A stretch of 42,839 bases of DNA from Nocardioides jensenii JCM 1364 = NBRC 14755 (lineage in GTDB: Bacteria; Actinomycetota; Actinomycetes; Propionibacteriales; Nocardioidaceae), in contig NZ_BCRJ01000056.1 of assembly GCF_001552535.1 (NCBI RefSeq), positions 1-42,839 on the forward strand, given 5' to 3'. Under the pieces are notes generated by a model. It saw only the letters and a program-made list of their open reading frames with translations, was not told where the DNA came from and made no database searches. Of this stretch, positions 31,229 through 39,980 are shown one piece after another. Numbering within the stretch: position 1 is the first letter of the stretch; each line of letters opens with the position of its first letter. The translations under genes and the position numbers were made by a program.

Positions 31229-32251
31229 TCAGCGGCCGCCCGCGGCCCGCAGGCCGGCACCCACGTGGTGCAGGTGGCCGATCGCCGCGGCGTAGGACGC
31301 GACGGCCGAGCACTCGACGTACCGGATTCCGTGCTCCTCGCAGAAGCGTTGGACCACCGGTTGGGCATGGCGCAGGTTGGCCCGCGGCATGCTCGGGTAG
31401 AGATGGTGCTCGATCTGGTAGTTCAGCCCGCCGAATGCGGCGTCGGTGAAGAACCCGCCACGGATGTTGCGCGACGTCAGCACCTGCCTCAGCAACGGAT
31501 CCCGCGCCTGCTCGGCATCGAGGACCGGCATTCCCTTGTGGTTGGGTGCGAAGGAGCAACCCAGATAGAGACCCTGCACGCCCTTGTGGATCGCCACGAA
31601 CGCAATCGCCTGCCACCAGGTGAAGGCGACCACCAGAAGGGCGAGGTAGCCGAGGAAGTGCGCCAGCATCAGGAGACCCTCAAGCGCGCGTTGTCGCAGA
31701 CCGGGGACGAACAGCTCACGCACGCTGGCGACGTGCAGGTTGACCGCCTCGCCGAGCAGCAGGGGGAAGAACAGCAGCGCCTGGTGTCGGGTGGCCCATG
31801 CGGCGGCGCCCCGCCGCTCGCCGGCCTGGTCGGCGTCGAAGACGAGCATCCCGACACGGACGTCGGGGTCGACCTCCAGGTCGTTGGGGTGCGCGTGGTG
31901 GGCGTTGTGCTTGCGCACCCACCAGCCGTAGCTCAGACCGGCCATCAGGTTGGCGACCACGAGCCCGATCACCCGGCTGTGCCGGGCGTTGCGGGTGACC
32001 TGGAGGTGGCCGACGTCGTGTCCGAGGAATCCGATCTGGGTGGACACCAACCCGAGCGGAACGGCCAGGAACAGCAGCCACCACGAGTCGCGCCAGACCA
32101 GCGGAGGCACCACGACCAGGGCCAGGCCGGCGAGCACGACGGCGCCGTGTCCGGCGTACGACCATGGTCGGCTGCGCAGCAGGCCCAGTGCTCGGATCTG
32201 CTTGGTGAGTTCGGCATAGGTGCCGGGGATGTGTACCGATTGCGTGGTCAT
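31229..32251 (-). CDS. Membrane fatty acid / acyl-CoA desaturase
   Basis: This 340-residue di-iron desaturase has four predicted membrane helices and the three histidine boxes: HDVGH (78-82), HNAHH (115-119) and QIEHH (279-283). The QxxHH third box is typical of the linoleoyl-CoA/delta-6-like group rather than the HxxHH stearoyl type. It introduces double bases into acyl chains and so tunes membrane fluidity; regiochemistry is unknown. The ATG at 32251 has a suitable AGGCGG ahead of it, whereas the GTG three codons upstream would overlap that site. There is no fused cytochrome b5, so it depends on a separate electron donor. Confidence 0.87.
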   Translation of the reverse strand: MTTQSVHIPGTYAELTKQIRALGLLRSRPWSYAGHGAVVLAGLALVVVPPLVWRDSWWLLFLAVPLGLVSTQIGFLGHDVGHLQVTRNARHSRVIGLVVANLMAGLSYGWWVRKHNAHHAHPNDLEVDPDVRVGMLVFDADQAGERRGAAAWATRHQALLFFPLLLGEAVNLHVASVRELFVPGLRQRALEGLLMLAHFLGYLALLVVAFTWWQAIAFVAIHKGVQGLYLGCSFAPNHKGMPVLDAEQARDPLLRQVLTSRNIRGGFFTDAAFGGLNYQIEHHLYPSMPRANLRHAQPVVQRFCEEHGIRYVECSAVASYAAAIGHLHHVGAGLRAAGGR

Positions 32252-32385
32252 GAATGCCACCGCCTAACGGGTGTGCTGCCCTCGTCAGAATCGAGGTGTG
32301 CTGGGCGTCATGGGGCGCCCGTTGACCTGAGGGTCGCAGTCCTGTTCCTTCCACCGTAGCGCGGAGGACACGACGGAGGGTGGAC

Positions 32386-33951
32386 TCAGCTGCCGCCGGC
32401 CGGCAGCGCCTCGAGCATCACGTCCGGGTTGTCACGAGCGGTCGCGGTGGCGCGCCACTGGTCGGTGAAGATGGCCAGGTGGGTGCCGTCGGAGCGCTGC
32501 AGCACCTCGCAGCCGCGGGCGCCGGCCAAGGCCTTGGCGCCCTCGGCATCGGTGCGGCGGGCCACCTGGTAGTCGAGTCGCGAGAGCCTGATCGGTGAGT
32601 TGAACTCGTTGGTCATGCGATCCTGCACGACCTCGAACTGCATCGGGCCCACGGCCGCCAGCACCGGGCTCTGGTCACCGCGCAGGTCCGAGCGCAGGAC
32701 TTGTACGACGCCCTCTTGGTCAAGTTGCTCGATGCCGCGACGGAACTGCTTGTAGCGCCCGATGTCGGAGGCACTGGCGGTCATGAAGTGCTCGGGCGCG
32801 AAGGTCGGCACGGGCGGGAACTCGATCGGGTCGCCGGTGTAGACGGTGTCGCCCACGCGCAGGGCCTGGGCGTTGACGAACCCGACGATGTCGCCGGGGA
32901 AGGCGTGGTCGATCGAGGTCACCTCGCGACCGAACACGGCCTGGGCGTACTTGGTCGCGAACGGCTTCCCGGTCGACGCATGCGTCACCACCATGCCGCG
33001 GTCGAAGGTCCCCGAGACGATGCGGGCGTAGGCCAGCCGGTCGCGGTGGGCGGCGTTCATGCCGGACTGCACCTTGAACACGAACGCACTGAACTCGTCG
33101 TCGACCTGGCGCAGGGTGCCGTCGACACCGGCCGTGACGTGCGGCGCCGGAGCCAGGTCGAGCAGCAGGTCGAGCAGTTGCGCGACACCGAAGTTCTGCA
33201 GGGCGCTGGCGAACATCACCGGGGTGGTCTCCCCGGCCAGGAAGCGTGCCTGGTCGTGGTCGGCGTCGTCGGCGGCGAGCAGTTCGTGCTCCTCGACCGC
33301 GTCGGCCCACACATCGGCGTCGGCGGCCTCCACCTCGTCGGCGGGCATCCGGCGTTCGGGTGCGCGGGTGGCGCCGCCTGCGGTGCGGGTGTACTTCACG
33401 AACTCACCGGTGCGACGGTCCAGCACGCCGCGGAAGTCGCCGGCCTCACCCACTGGCCAGGTCAGGGGAGTGGGCCGCAGCTTGATCTGCTTCTCGATCA
33501 GGTCCATCAGCTCGAGCGCCGCCAGGCCGGGCCGGTCCCACTTGTTGATCACGGTGATCACGGGGATGCCGCGCAGGGCGCACACCTTGAACAGCTTCAG
33601 CGTCTGCGGTTCGAGCCCCTTTCCGGCGTCGACCAGCATCACCGCCGAGTCGACCGCGGAGAGCACCCGGTAGGTGTCCTCGGAGAAGTCGCTGTGCCCG
33701 GGGGTGTCGACCAGGTTGATGACGTGGTCGCGATAGTCGAACTGCAGGGCCGCCGAGGTGATCGAGATCCCGCGCGCCTGCTCCATCGACATCCAGTCCG
33801 AGACCGTCGTACGACGTCCGCCCTTGCCGTGCACCGCACCGGCCTCGGTGATCACCCGGGCGTGGAGGGCGAGGGCCTCGGTGAGCGTGGACTTGCCGGC
33901 GTCGGGGTGGCTGATGACGGCGAAGGTACGGCGGGGGCGCTTGTCTGACAC
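32386..33951 (-). CDS. prfC: Peptide chain release factor 3
   Basis: This 521-residue GTPase removes RF1/RF2 from the ribosome after termination. The G1 motif ISHPDAGKST is at 13-22, DTPGHSDF at 82-89, and NKWDRPG at 136-142. The GISITSAALQFDY switch region and the RF3-specific C-terminal domain (QFEVVQDRMTNEFNSPIRL) are clear. The Trp in NKWD replaces the usual Leu/Met, a tolerated position. The start is a GTG. It stands alone, 134 bp upstream of the desaturase gene on the same strand and divergent from the SNF2 gene. Confidence 0.94.
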   Translation of the reverse strand: MSDKRPRRTFAVISHPDAGKSTLTEALALHARVITEAGAVHGKGGRRTTVSDWMSMEQARGISITSAALQFDYRDHVINLVDTPGHSDFSEDTYRVLSAVDSAVMLVDAGKGLEPQTLKLFKVCALRGIPVITVINKWDRPGLAALELMDLIEKQIKLRPTPLTWPVGEAGDFRGVLDRRTGEFVKYTRTAGGATRAPERRMPADEVEAADADVWADAVEEHELLAADDADHDQARFLAGETTPVMFASALQNFGVAQLLDLLLDLAPAPHVTAGVDGTLRQVDDEFSAFVFKVQSGMNAAHRDRLAYARIVSGTFDRGMVVTHASTGKPFATKYAQAVFGREVTSIDHAFPGDIVGFVNAQALRVGDTVYTGDPIEFPPVPTFAPEHFMTASASDIGRYKQFRRGIEQLDQEGVVQVLRSDLRGDQSPVLAAVGPMQFEVVQDRMTNEFNSPIRLSRLDYQVARRTDAEGAKALAGARGCEVLQRSDGTHLAIFTDQWRATATARDNPDVMLEALPAGGS

Positions 33952-34237
33952 GCGCCGAATCTACCGGCGAGAGGTGCGGGGAGCAGTATCGCGATCCGAA
34001 CCGCGACCCGAATGCTGGTCAGGACGCCGGCAATGCGTACACTGGTCTCCGTAGAGGGCAGGCTTCCCGACCCCTCAGTTCCACCGGTTCAAATCTCTGA
34101 ACCGCGGGAACGACTCGCTCGGCCGGCGGCTGATGCTCGAACCATGTGGTTCCGACTCCGTCCAGTGTTCGACTCAGGTCGACCGACCAGCGGTGCCGCC
34201 TCCACGCCCTGACCGGGCCCTCCAGAGGAGCAGATTC
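33952..34237 (+). promoter_or_regulatory. Promoter and structured leader region of the SNF2 gene
   Basis: A TACACT (34037-34042) could be a -10 box. The following roughly 190 bases hold two hairpins sharing the same core: CGGTTCA (34085-34091) with TGAACCG (34098-34104), and GAACCA (34139-34144) with TGGTTC (34147-34152). The GGTTC and GAACC halves could also pair across the two hairpins, giving alternative folds. AGAGGAG at 34224-34230 is the ribosome site. No gene is recognised in this stretch. Confidence 0.45.
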
Positions 34238-36400
34238 TTGGCAAGACGAGGCCAGCGCCGACAGACCGGTGGCACGCGACCCGCGCAGTCGAACCGGCAA
34301 CGCGGCAACCAGAACGGCAACCAGCGTCGTAAGCGTCCCCTCGACAACGAGGGCATCATCCCGGTGCTCGCCCGCGCCGTGCGCGAGGTCGAGATCGCCG
34401 TCCAGAAGGGTGCCGTGCAGCGGCCCGACCGCACCAAGTTCCAGGTGGTGGCGCTGCTCGTGCGCGAGGAGCGGGCCCGCATCAAGGCCGACACCGAGAC
34501 CACCGAGGCCAAGCGGGCCGACGAGCTGAAGCGTCTCGACGGCATCGCCACGATCCTGGCCAAGACCACTGCCCGTGACACGTCGCTGCTCGAGCTGCTC
34601 ACCGAGGAGTCCGAGGTCTCCGACGCCGCCCGGGCCCTGAAGCGCGAGATGCTCGAGGCCGCCGGTCTCGACGTACCGCCGGAGGAGGTGGCCACCCCGG
34701 AGCCTGCAGTGGCCAACGGCTCTCATTCCGAGCGTCGCGTGGTGCCCCAGTCGGTGATCTCGCGCCAGCTCTCCAACCCGTTCCTCGTGCCTGACTTCTC
34801 CGTGCCGGCGCCGGTGTCACCGAAGACCCACCGACTCGCGTCGTGGGAGCTGCTCGGCCCGCTGTTCCGCTCGTTCGAGTACGGCGGCGCGTCGTCCTGC
34901 ATGGAGCTGCCCGAACCGACGACCCTGATGACGCCCGGCGGCAAGGAGCTGATGCACCACCAGGCCGAGGTCGTCGCGGCCGCGGCCGAGGGGCACCGCA
35001 CCTTCCTGCTCGCCGACGAGCCGGGCCTGGGCAAGACCGCGCAGGCGCTGCTCGCCGCACGGGCCGCCGAGGCCTACCCCCTGCTGGTCGTGGTGCCCTC
35101 GGTGGTCAAGACCAACTGGGCCCGCGAGGCCGACATCTGGACGCCGCAGCGGCCGGTCACCGTGATCCACGGTGACGGCGACAGTGTCGACGGCTTCGCC
35201 GACATCGTGATCATCAACTACGAGGTGCTCGACCGGCACGTCGGCTGGCTGGGCAACTTCGGGTTCCGCGGCATGGTCATCGACGAGGCCCACTTCATCA
35301 AGAACAAGTCGTCCCAGCGCTCGCAGCACGCCCTGGAGATCGCGGATCGCATCCGGGCCCGAACCCCGCGACCCTTGATGATGGCGCTGACCGGCACGCC
35401 GTTGATCAACGACATCGAGGACTTCCGCGCGATCTGGCAGTTCCTGGGCTGGATCGACGACAAGAAGCCGCGCCCCGAGCTGATGGCTGCCCTGGAGGAG
35501 ACCGGCCTCTCGCCGGTCGACGCCGGCTTCTACTCCGCTGCTCGTGCCGCCGTGATCGAGCAGGGCATCGTGCGGCGCCGCAAGGTCGACGTCGCCTCCG
35601 ACATCCCGGCTCGTCGGGTCGCCGACCTGCCCGTGGAGCTCGACGACGCCCTGGGGCGCTCGATCCGCGACTCGGAGCGCAAGCTGGCCAAGCGGCTGCT
35701 CAAGCGCTACCAGACCGCGCTGGAGACGCGCACCTCCGGCGTCACCGTCGAGGGCATCGACCACGAGCTCGTGCGCCGGGTGGCGACGTGGGAGCGCGAG
35801 GACAACAGCGACAACGCTTCGGGCGAGAACGTCTTCACGATGATGCGCCGCATCGGCCAGGCCAAGGCCGGGCTCGCCGCCGACTATGCGGCTCAGCTCG
35901 CCCGCAACGTCGGCAAGGTGGTCTTCTTCGCCAAGCACATCGACGTGATGGACGTCGCGCAGGAGACCTTCGCCAAGCGCGAGATCCGCTACTCCTCGAT
36001 CCGTGGAGACCAGACCCCACGCGAGCGGCAGAAGAACATCGACGCGTTCATCAACGATCCCGGGGTCGAGATCGTGGTGTGCTCGTTGACCGCCGCCGGC
36101 GTGGGGCTCAACCTGCAGGTGGCCTCCAACATGGTGCTCGCCGAACTGTCGTGGACCGATGCCGAGCAGACCCAGGCGATCGACCGCATCCACCGCATCG
36201 GTCAGGCCGAGCCGGTCACCGCGTGGCGGATCATCGCCTCGCAGACCCTCGACACCAAGATCGCCGAGCTGATCGACAGCAAGGCAGGTCTGGCTGCGCG
36301 GGCGCTCGACGGGTCCGACGAGGAGATCGCCGACTCGGCCGACGTACAGCTCGAGGCGTTGGTCGCGCTGCTCACCGACGAGCTGGAGCGCCTGGGCTGA
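34238..36400 (+). CDS. SNF2-family DEAD/DEAH-box helicase-like ATPase
   Basis: This 720-residue protein begins at a TTG 7 bases after a good AGAGGAG site. A basic low-complexity start (about 1-34, rich in Arg, Gln, Asn) and a helical N-terminal region precede the ATPase. Motif I is DEPGLGKTAQ with Lys266, motif II is DEAH at 349-352, motif III is LTGTPL, and motif VI is QAIDRIHRIGQ near residue 650. This order is typical of SNF2-type double-stranded DNA translocases. No partner gene for a known remodelling or defence system (methylase, nuclease, DISARM or BREX component) is adjacent, so a role in repair or transcription recycling is possible but unproven. Confidence 0.87.
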   Translation: MARRGQRRQTGGTRPAQSNRQRGNQNGNQRRKRPLDNEGIIPVLARAVREVEIAVQKGAVQRPDRTKFQVVALLVREERARIKADTETTEAKRADELKRLDGIATILAKTTARDTSLLELLTEESEVSDAARALKREMLEAAGLDVPPEEVATPEPAVANGSHSERRVVPQSVISRQLSNPFLVPDFSVPAPVSPKTHRLASWELLGPLFRSFEYGGASSCMELPEPTTLMTPGGKELMHHQAEVVAAAAEGHRTFLLADEPGLGKTAQALLAARAAEAYPLLVVVPSVVKTNWAREADIWTPQRPVTVIHGDGDSVDGFADIVIINYEVLDRHVGWLGNFGFRGMVIDEAHFIKNKSSQRSQHALEIADRIRARTPRPLMMALTGTPLINDIEDFRAIWQFLGWIDDKKPRPELMAALEETGLSPVDAGFYSAARAAVIEQGIVRRRKVDVASDIPARRVADLPVELDDALGRSIRDSERKLAKRLLKRYQTALETRTSGVTVEGIDHELVRRVATWEREDNSDNASGENVFTMMRRIGQAKAGLAADYAAQLARNVGKVVFFAKHIDVMDVAQETFAKREIRYSSIRGDQTPRERQKNIDAFINDPGVEIVVCSLTAAGVGLNLQVASNMVLAELSWTDAEQTQAIDRIHRIGQAEPVTAWRIIASQTLDTKIAELIDSKAGLAARALDGSDEEIADSADVQLEALVALLTDELERLG

Positions 36401-36451
36401 TCGGGGCACCCGCCTCACGGCGGTCGTCGCGGCCTCCGGTTGACTGGCCGC

Positions 36452-36979
36452 ATGAACGGACGACAGATCGGCGGCCTCATCGGCGCCGTCGGGGGACTGG
36501 TCTTCGTGCTCGCCAATGCCGGTGAGCTGCCGGCCTCGACGACACTGCGCGTCGTCGGGGTGGTCGCTTTCGTGGCGGTGGTCGCCTGGCTGGTGCTGCG
36601 TACGCCGGAAGCGCCGCCGGTGCCGTCACCTGCGGCGCTGCGCATCTATTGGACCTGCGTGATCGGGGAGCTGGTCAGCATTCCGGCAGGGGCCGCGGTG
36701 CTGCGCCGACTCGACCACGCCGAGCTCGTGCCGAGCTGGGTGGTGCTCGTCGTCGGCGTCCACTTCGTGCCGTTCGCGCAGGCGTTCAAGGTGCCGCTCT
36801 TCCGGACTCTGGGCCTCGTGCTGGTCGCGATCGCGGCGCTCGGCATGGCCGGTACGCTGCTGGGCTTCGACGACGGCGTCCCGCTGGCGGCGGTCGTGGC
36901 CGGCTTCGTGCTGTTCACCGCCGTGTACGCCGGTTCGCGGGATCCCGCGGTCAACACCGCAACAGGCGCCCGGAGCTGA
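36452..36979 (+). CDS. Small integral membrane protein, unknown function
   Basis: This 175-residue protein consists almost wholly of hydrophobic segments, with about five to six membrane helices (for example GGLIGAVGGLVFVLANAG, VVGVVAFVAVVAWLVL, SWVVLVVGVHFVPFAQAF, LGLVLVAIAALGMAGTLLGF). I do not recognise a named family. The ATG at 36452 is preferred to the TTG four codons upstream. It is on the same strand as, and between, the SNF2 gene and the dehydrogenase/DUF1015 pair. Confidence 0.65.
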   Translation: MNGRQIGGLIGAVGGLVFVLANAGELPASTTLRVVGVVAFVAVVAWLVLRTPEAPPVPSPAALRIYWTCVIGELVSIPAGAAVLRRLDHAELVPSWVVLVVGVHFVPFAQAFKVPLFRTLGLVLVAIAALGMAGTLLGFDDGVPLAAVVAGFVLFTAVYAGSRDPAVNTATGARS

Positions 36980-37086
36980 CCTGGTCGGCGTACCACGCCT
37001 TCCTGTGGCAGAACTGAGGTGCAGGGGCTAGCGTGACGTCGACATGGCCCGATCGGTGGGCCGACCGCCTCGCGCGGGAGGTCGCG

Positions 37087-38337
37087 ATGCAACCCTCACT
37101 CCGTCAGGACCCGCCCCCGGGACTGCGCATCCTCGTTGCGGACACGCTGCCGCAGCAGGCCCTGGACCAGCTCGAGCAGCGTGGCCACGACTGCGTCGTC
37201 GACGCCTCCTTGGGCAAGTCCGACCTGATCGGGAGCATCCCCGGCTTCGACGTCCTCGTGGTGCGCAGCACCAAGGTGACCGAGCAGGCGCTCGAGGCCG
37301 CGGACCGGCTCGCCCTGGTCATTCGCGCCGGCGCCGGCACGAACACGATCGACACCGCCGCTGCCGCCGCTCGCGGCGTGCTGGTGGCCAACGTGCCCGG
37401 TCGCAACTCCGCGGCGGTCGCCGAGCTCACCATGGGGTTGCTCCTCGCCGTCGACCGGCGGATCGCCGACAACGTCGCCGACCTGCGAGCCGGCGCATGG
37501 CGGAAGAAGACCTACGGCAAGGCCACCGGGCTGCTCGGCTCCACGATGGCGATCATCGGGCTCGGCTCCATCGGCTTCGAGGTCGCCGCCCGCGCAGCCG
37601 CGTTCGGCATCGCCGTGCAGGCGCTGGACAAGCCCCGTGGTTCCACGGCCACGACGCGCATCGCCGAGCTGGGCATCGCCCTGGTGCCCTCACTCGAGCA
37701 GCTCGTCAGGTCCTCCGACATCGTCTCCCTGCACGCCCCCTCCACGTCGCACACCCATGACCTCGTGGACCGGGAGTTCCTCGGTTGGATGCGCCACGGC
37801 GCGATCCTGCTGAACACCTCACGTGGAGACCTCGTTGACGAGACCGCCCTGCTCGAGTCACTCGAGGCAGGTGCGGTTCGGGCCGGCCTCGACGTCTACC
37901 GCGACGAGCCCGCGGGCGGCAACGGCGCGTGGGAGTCACCACTGGCCCGGCACCCGGGTGTCGTCGGCACCCACCACATCGGCGCCTCGACCGTCCAAGC
38001 CCAGGTCGCGACCGCTGCCGGAGTGGTCGAGATCGTGGACGCGTTCACCCAGGGGGCGGTGCGCAACTGTGTCAACCTCGAACCCAGCCGGCTGGGCGCG
38101 GTGACGCTCACGGTCCGCCATCTCGACCGCCCCGGAGTCCTGGCCCGACTGCTCGACCTGTTGCGAACGGCCGGACTGAACGTCGAGAACATGGAGAACC
38201 GCGTCTTCCGAGGTGGCCAGGCGGCCGTGGCGTCGATGGATGTCGCGGGCGCCGTGCCGCCCTCCCTGGTGGAGGAGATGGCCGCCATCCCGGAGGTCCT
38301 CGGTGTCTCCGCGACACCCCTGGCAGGTCGCTCGTGA
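37087..38337 (+). CDS. D-3-phosphoglycerate dehydrogenase-like D-2-hydroxyacid dehydrogenase with ACT domain
   Basis: This 416-residue enzyme has the D-2-hydroxyacid dehydrogenase fold with NAD motif IIGLGSIGFEVAARAAAFGI (157-176). The catalytic set is Arg246 (NTSRGDLV), Glu274 (DVYRDEP) and His297 (GTHHIGAST). A C-terminal ACT domain (about 340-416, LTVRHLDRPGVLARLLDLL) should bind a regulatory amino acid. It probably oxidises 3-phosphoglycerate for serine synthesis, but it is shorter than the usual actinobacterial SerA (about 530), lacking the intervening domain. GGGAGG lies 6-8 bases before the ATG at 37087. It overlaps the DUF1015 gene by 4 bases (GTGA). Confidence 0.85.
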   Translation: MQPSLRQDPPPGLRILVADTLPQQALDQLEQRGHDCVVDASLGKSDLIGSIPGFDVLVVRSTKVTEQALEAADRLALVIRAGAGTNTIDTAAAAARGVLVANVPGRNSAAVAELTMGLLLAVDRRIADNVADLRAGAWRKKTYGKATGLLGSTMAIIGLGSIGFEVAARAAAFGIAVQALDKPRGSTATTRIAELGIALVPSLEQLVRSSDIVSLHAPSTSHTHDLVDREFLGWMRHGAILLNTSRGDLVDETALLESLEAGAVRAGLDVYRDEPAGGNGAWESPLARHPGVVGTHHIGASTVQAQVATAAGVVEIVDAFTQGAVRNCVNLEPSRLGAVTLTVRHLDRPGVLARLLDLLRTAGLNVENMENRVFRGGQAAVASMDVAGAVPPSLVEEMAAIPEVLGVSATPLAGRS

Positions 38338-39401
38338 GCTGGATGGTGCGGCCCGCCGAAGCGCGCGTCGTGCGCTCGGACGCAGCAGCCCGCAACGTCA
38401 CACCGATGACGGACGCGCTGGCGGCGGGCAGCGGCACCCGTCCCGACCCGATGCATGACCCGGCCGCGGACGACTACCACCCTCCGACGACCGGAATCTG
38501 CGTCTACCGGCTCCAGCGCGGTGCGGACCAGCACGTCGGGGTGGTGGCCGACGTGAGCATCCTCGCCTTCACCGACGGACGGGTCCGGGGCCACGAGTCC
38601 GTCTGCCCGGCTCGCGTGGAGGGACTCGTCGAACACTTCGCCGCGGTGCCCAGGCGCACCGAGCTGATTGCCCTGCTGCACGACGCCGGTCAGAACGTCG
38701 ACCGGATCACGGCGGCGGTGCTGGAAAGGCCGCCACTGGTCGACTTCACCGGCTCGGACGGCTGGCGTCAGTCCGTCTGGCGGGTCTCGGAGGCTGCCGG
38801 TCGGCAGCTCGTCGACGCCCTGGACAGGGCCGTGCACTACATCGCGGACGGCCATCACCGTGTTGCCGCCAGTCTTGCCCTCTGGGAGCGGGCGGGCCGA
38901 CCGGCGGAGGCCGCACTGCTGTGCGTTCTCTATCCCCTGCACGGACTCCGCCTGCGGGCCTTCCGTCGACGGGTCAGCGGTCCGGTCGACCCCGTCCGGC
39001 TCCGGCGGCTTCTCGATCGGTGCTGCGAGGTCACGGAGAGCGCCTCCGGTGGGAGCCCTGACGCCGGTGGCACCAAGGTGTACGTCGACGGCACCTGGCT
39101 CGTTGTCGATCCAGCGGGCGACCGCCCGGCCGGGGTGGAAGGCCTCGACCTCACCATCCTCGAACGCCACGTGCTGGCTCCACTGCTCGGAGCCGCGGCG
39201 GCCGACCGGACGGAGAGCATCTCGGTGACGACGCCACTCGGCGAGCTGGCCGGCCTCTGCGATCAGGACGGGGGAGCTCTGTTCGTGTTGGCGCCTCCGG
39301 CCCTCGAGCAGCTGAGGGAGGTGGCCGATCTCGGCCAGGTGATGCCACCGAAGACGACGTACTTCGACCCCAAGCCCTATGCCGGCATCATCGTGCGCTG
39401 A
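38334..39401 (+). CDS. DUF1015 family protein, short N-terminus
   Basis: This 355-residue protein shows the DUF1015 core: GICVYRLQRGADQHVGVVAD, the central YIADGHHRVAAS motif (about residues 166-177) and the C-terminal MPPKTTYFDPKPYAGIIVR. The first 45 residues lack the usual PYDV segment, so the N-terminus is diverged or shortened. DUF1015 genes are repeatedly found beside serine-biosynthesis genes, but the biochemical role is not something I can name with confidence. The GTG start is inside the dehydrogenase stop, so the two proteins are made together. It converges with the small membrane protein gene, with a 7-base gap. Confidence 0.83.
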   Translation: MSWMVRPAEARVVRSDAAARNVTPMTDALAAGSGTRPDPMHDPAADDYHPPTTGICVYRLQRGADQHVGVVADVSILAFTDGRVRGHESVCPARVEGLVEHFAAVPRRTELIALLHDAGQNVDRITAAVLERPPLVDFTGSDGWRQSVWRVSEAAGRQLVDALDRAVHYIADGHHRVAASLALWERAGRPAEAALLCVLYPLHGLRLRAFRRRVSGPVDPVRLRRLLDRCCEVTESASGGSPDAGGTKVYVDGTWLVVDPAGDRPAGVEGLDLTILERHVLAPLLGAAAADRTESISVTTPLGELAGLCDQDGGALFVLAPPALEQLREVADLGQVMPPKTTYFDPKPYAGIIVR

Positions 39402-39408
39402 CGCGCAC

Positions 39409-39837
39409 TCAGACCTCGCCGAGGAGCACGACCCCGGTGATGACGAGCAGCACCACCTTGGCGACCTCAAGTGCGATGTAGACCAGGTGCGCCTGCGAAC
39501 GCTGCCCGGTTGCCCCTGACAGCACGGCGTCGCTGCGCCTGGTGAGCGCCGGGCGCACGGCGACCAGCTGGATGACCAGCACCACTGCCGCCAAGGACGC
39601 AACCGCCAACTTGCTGCCCTCCTCGTGGTCGATGAGCAGGGCGAGGAACATCACTGCCGCCAACACGGCCTCGACCGCGTTGAGCGCCCTGAACACCAAC
39701 CGGCCGATGCCGAGACCGATCCTGCTGGTGACACCGGGCGCCCGGAACTTCAGCGGCGCCTCGATGAAGGAGATCGCCGCCACCATGCCGAGCCAGACGA
39801 AGGTGGCGGCGATGGCGATGGCGTGCGCGGTGCTCAT
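39409..39837 (-). CDS. Small four-helix membrane protein, unknown function
   Basis: This 142-residue protein has four predicted membrane helices (AIAIAATFVWLGMVAAISFI, VFRALNAVEAVLAAVMFLAL, LAVASLAAVVLVIQLVAV, VAKVVLLVITGVVLL) and a short charged loop with APLKFRAPGV. I do not assign a family; the layout resembles small membrane proteins annotated only as hypothetical. The ATG at 39837 places the first helix directly at the start, so it is preferred over the frame's upstream start at 39873, which adds polar residues. It is read leftward, convergent with the DUF1015 gene. Confidence 0.65.
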   Translation of the reverse strand: MSTAHAIAIAATFVWLGMVAAISFIEAPLKFRAPGVTSRIGLGIGRLVFRALNAVEAVLAAVMFLALLIDHEEGSKLAVASLAAVVLVIQLVAVRPALTRRSDAVLSGATGQRSQAHLVYIALEVAKVVLLVITGVVLLGEV

Positions 39838-39980
39838 GGTGTTGCTCCGGTCCTCGGTGGGTCTCCCCTGCATTGTGCCCGGTCATCGGCTGCCGGACGC
39901 GATCCGGTGCCGGGGCCGCCGTCATGCTCACGCCCGGCAGGACCTCGACGGCGAGATTGGTGCCGTCAGCGTGGCGATGG

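Noticed and set aside
34040..34110. A degenerate tRNA in the SNF2 leader
   Set aside because: A GGTTCAAATC segment resembles a T arm, but no T stem, D arm or acceptor stem can be formed around it.
34012..34212. A 66-codon leader open frame before the SNF2 gene
   Set aside because: Composition fits chance in GC-rich DNA, there is no ribosome site, and the hairpins explain the structure better.
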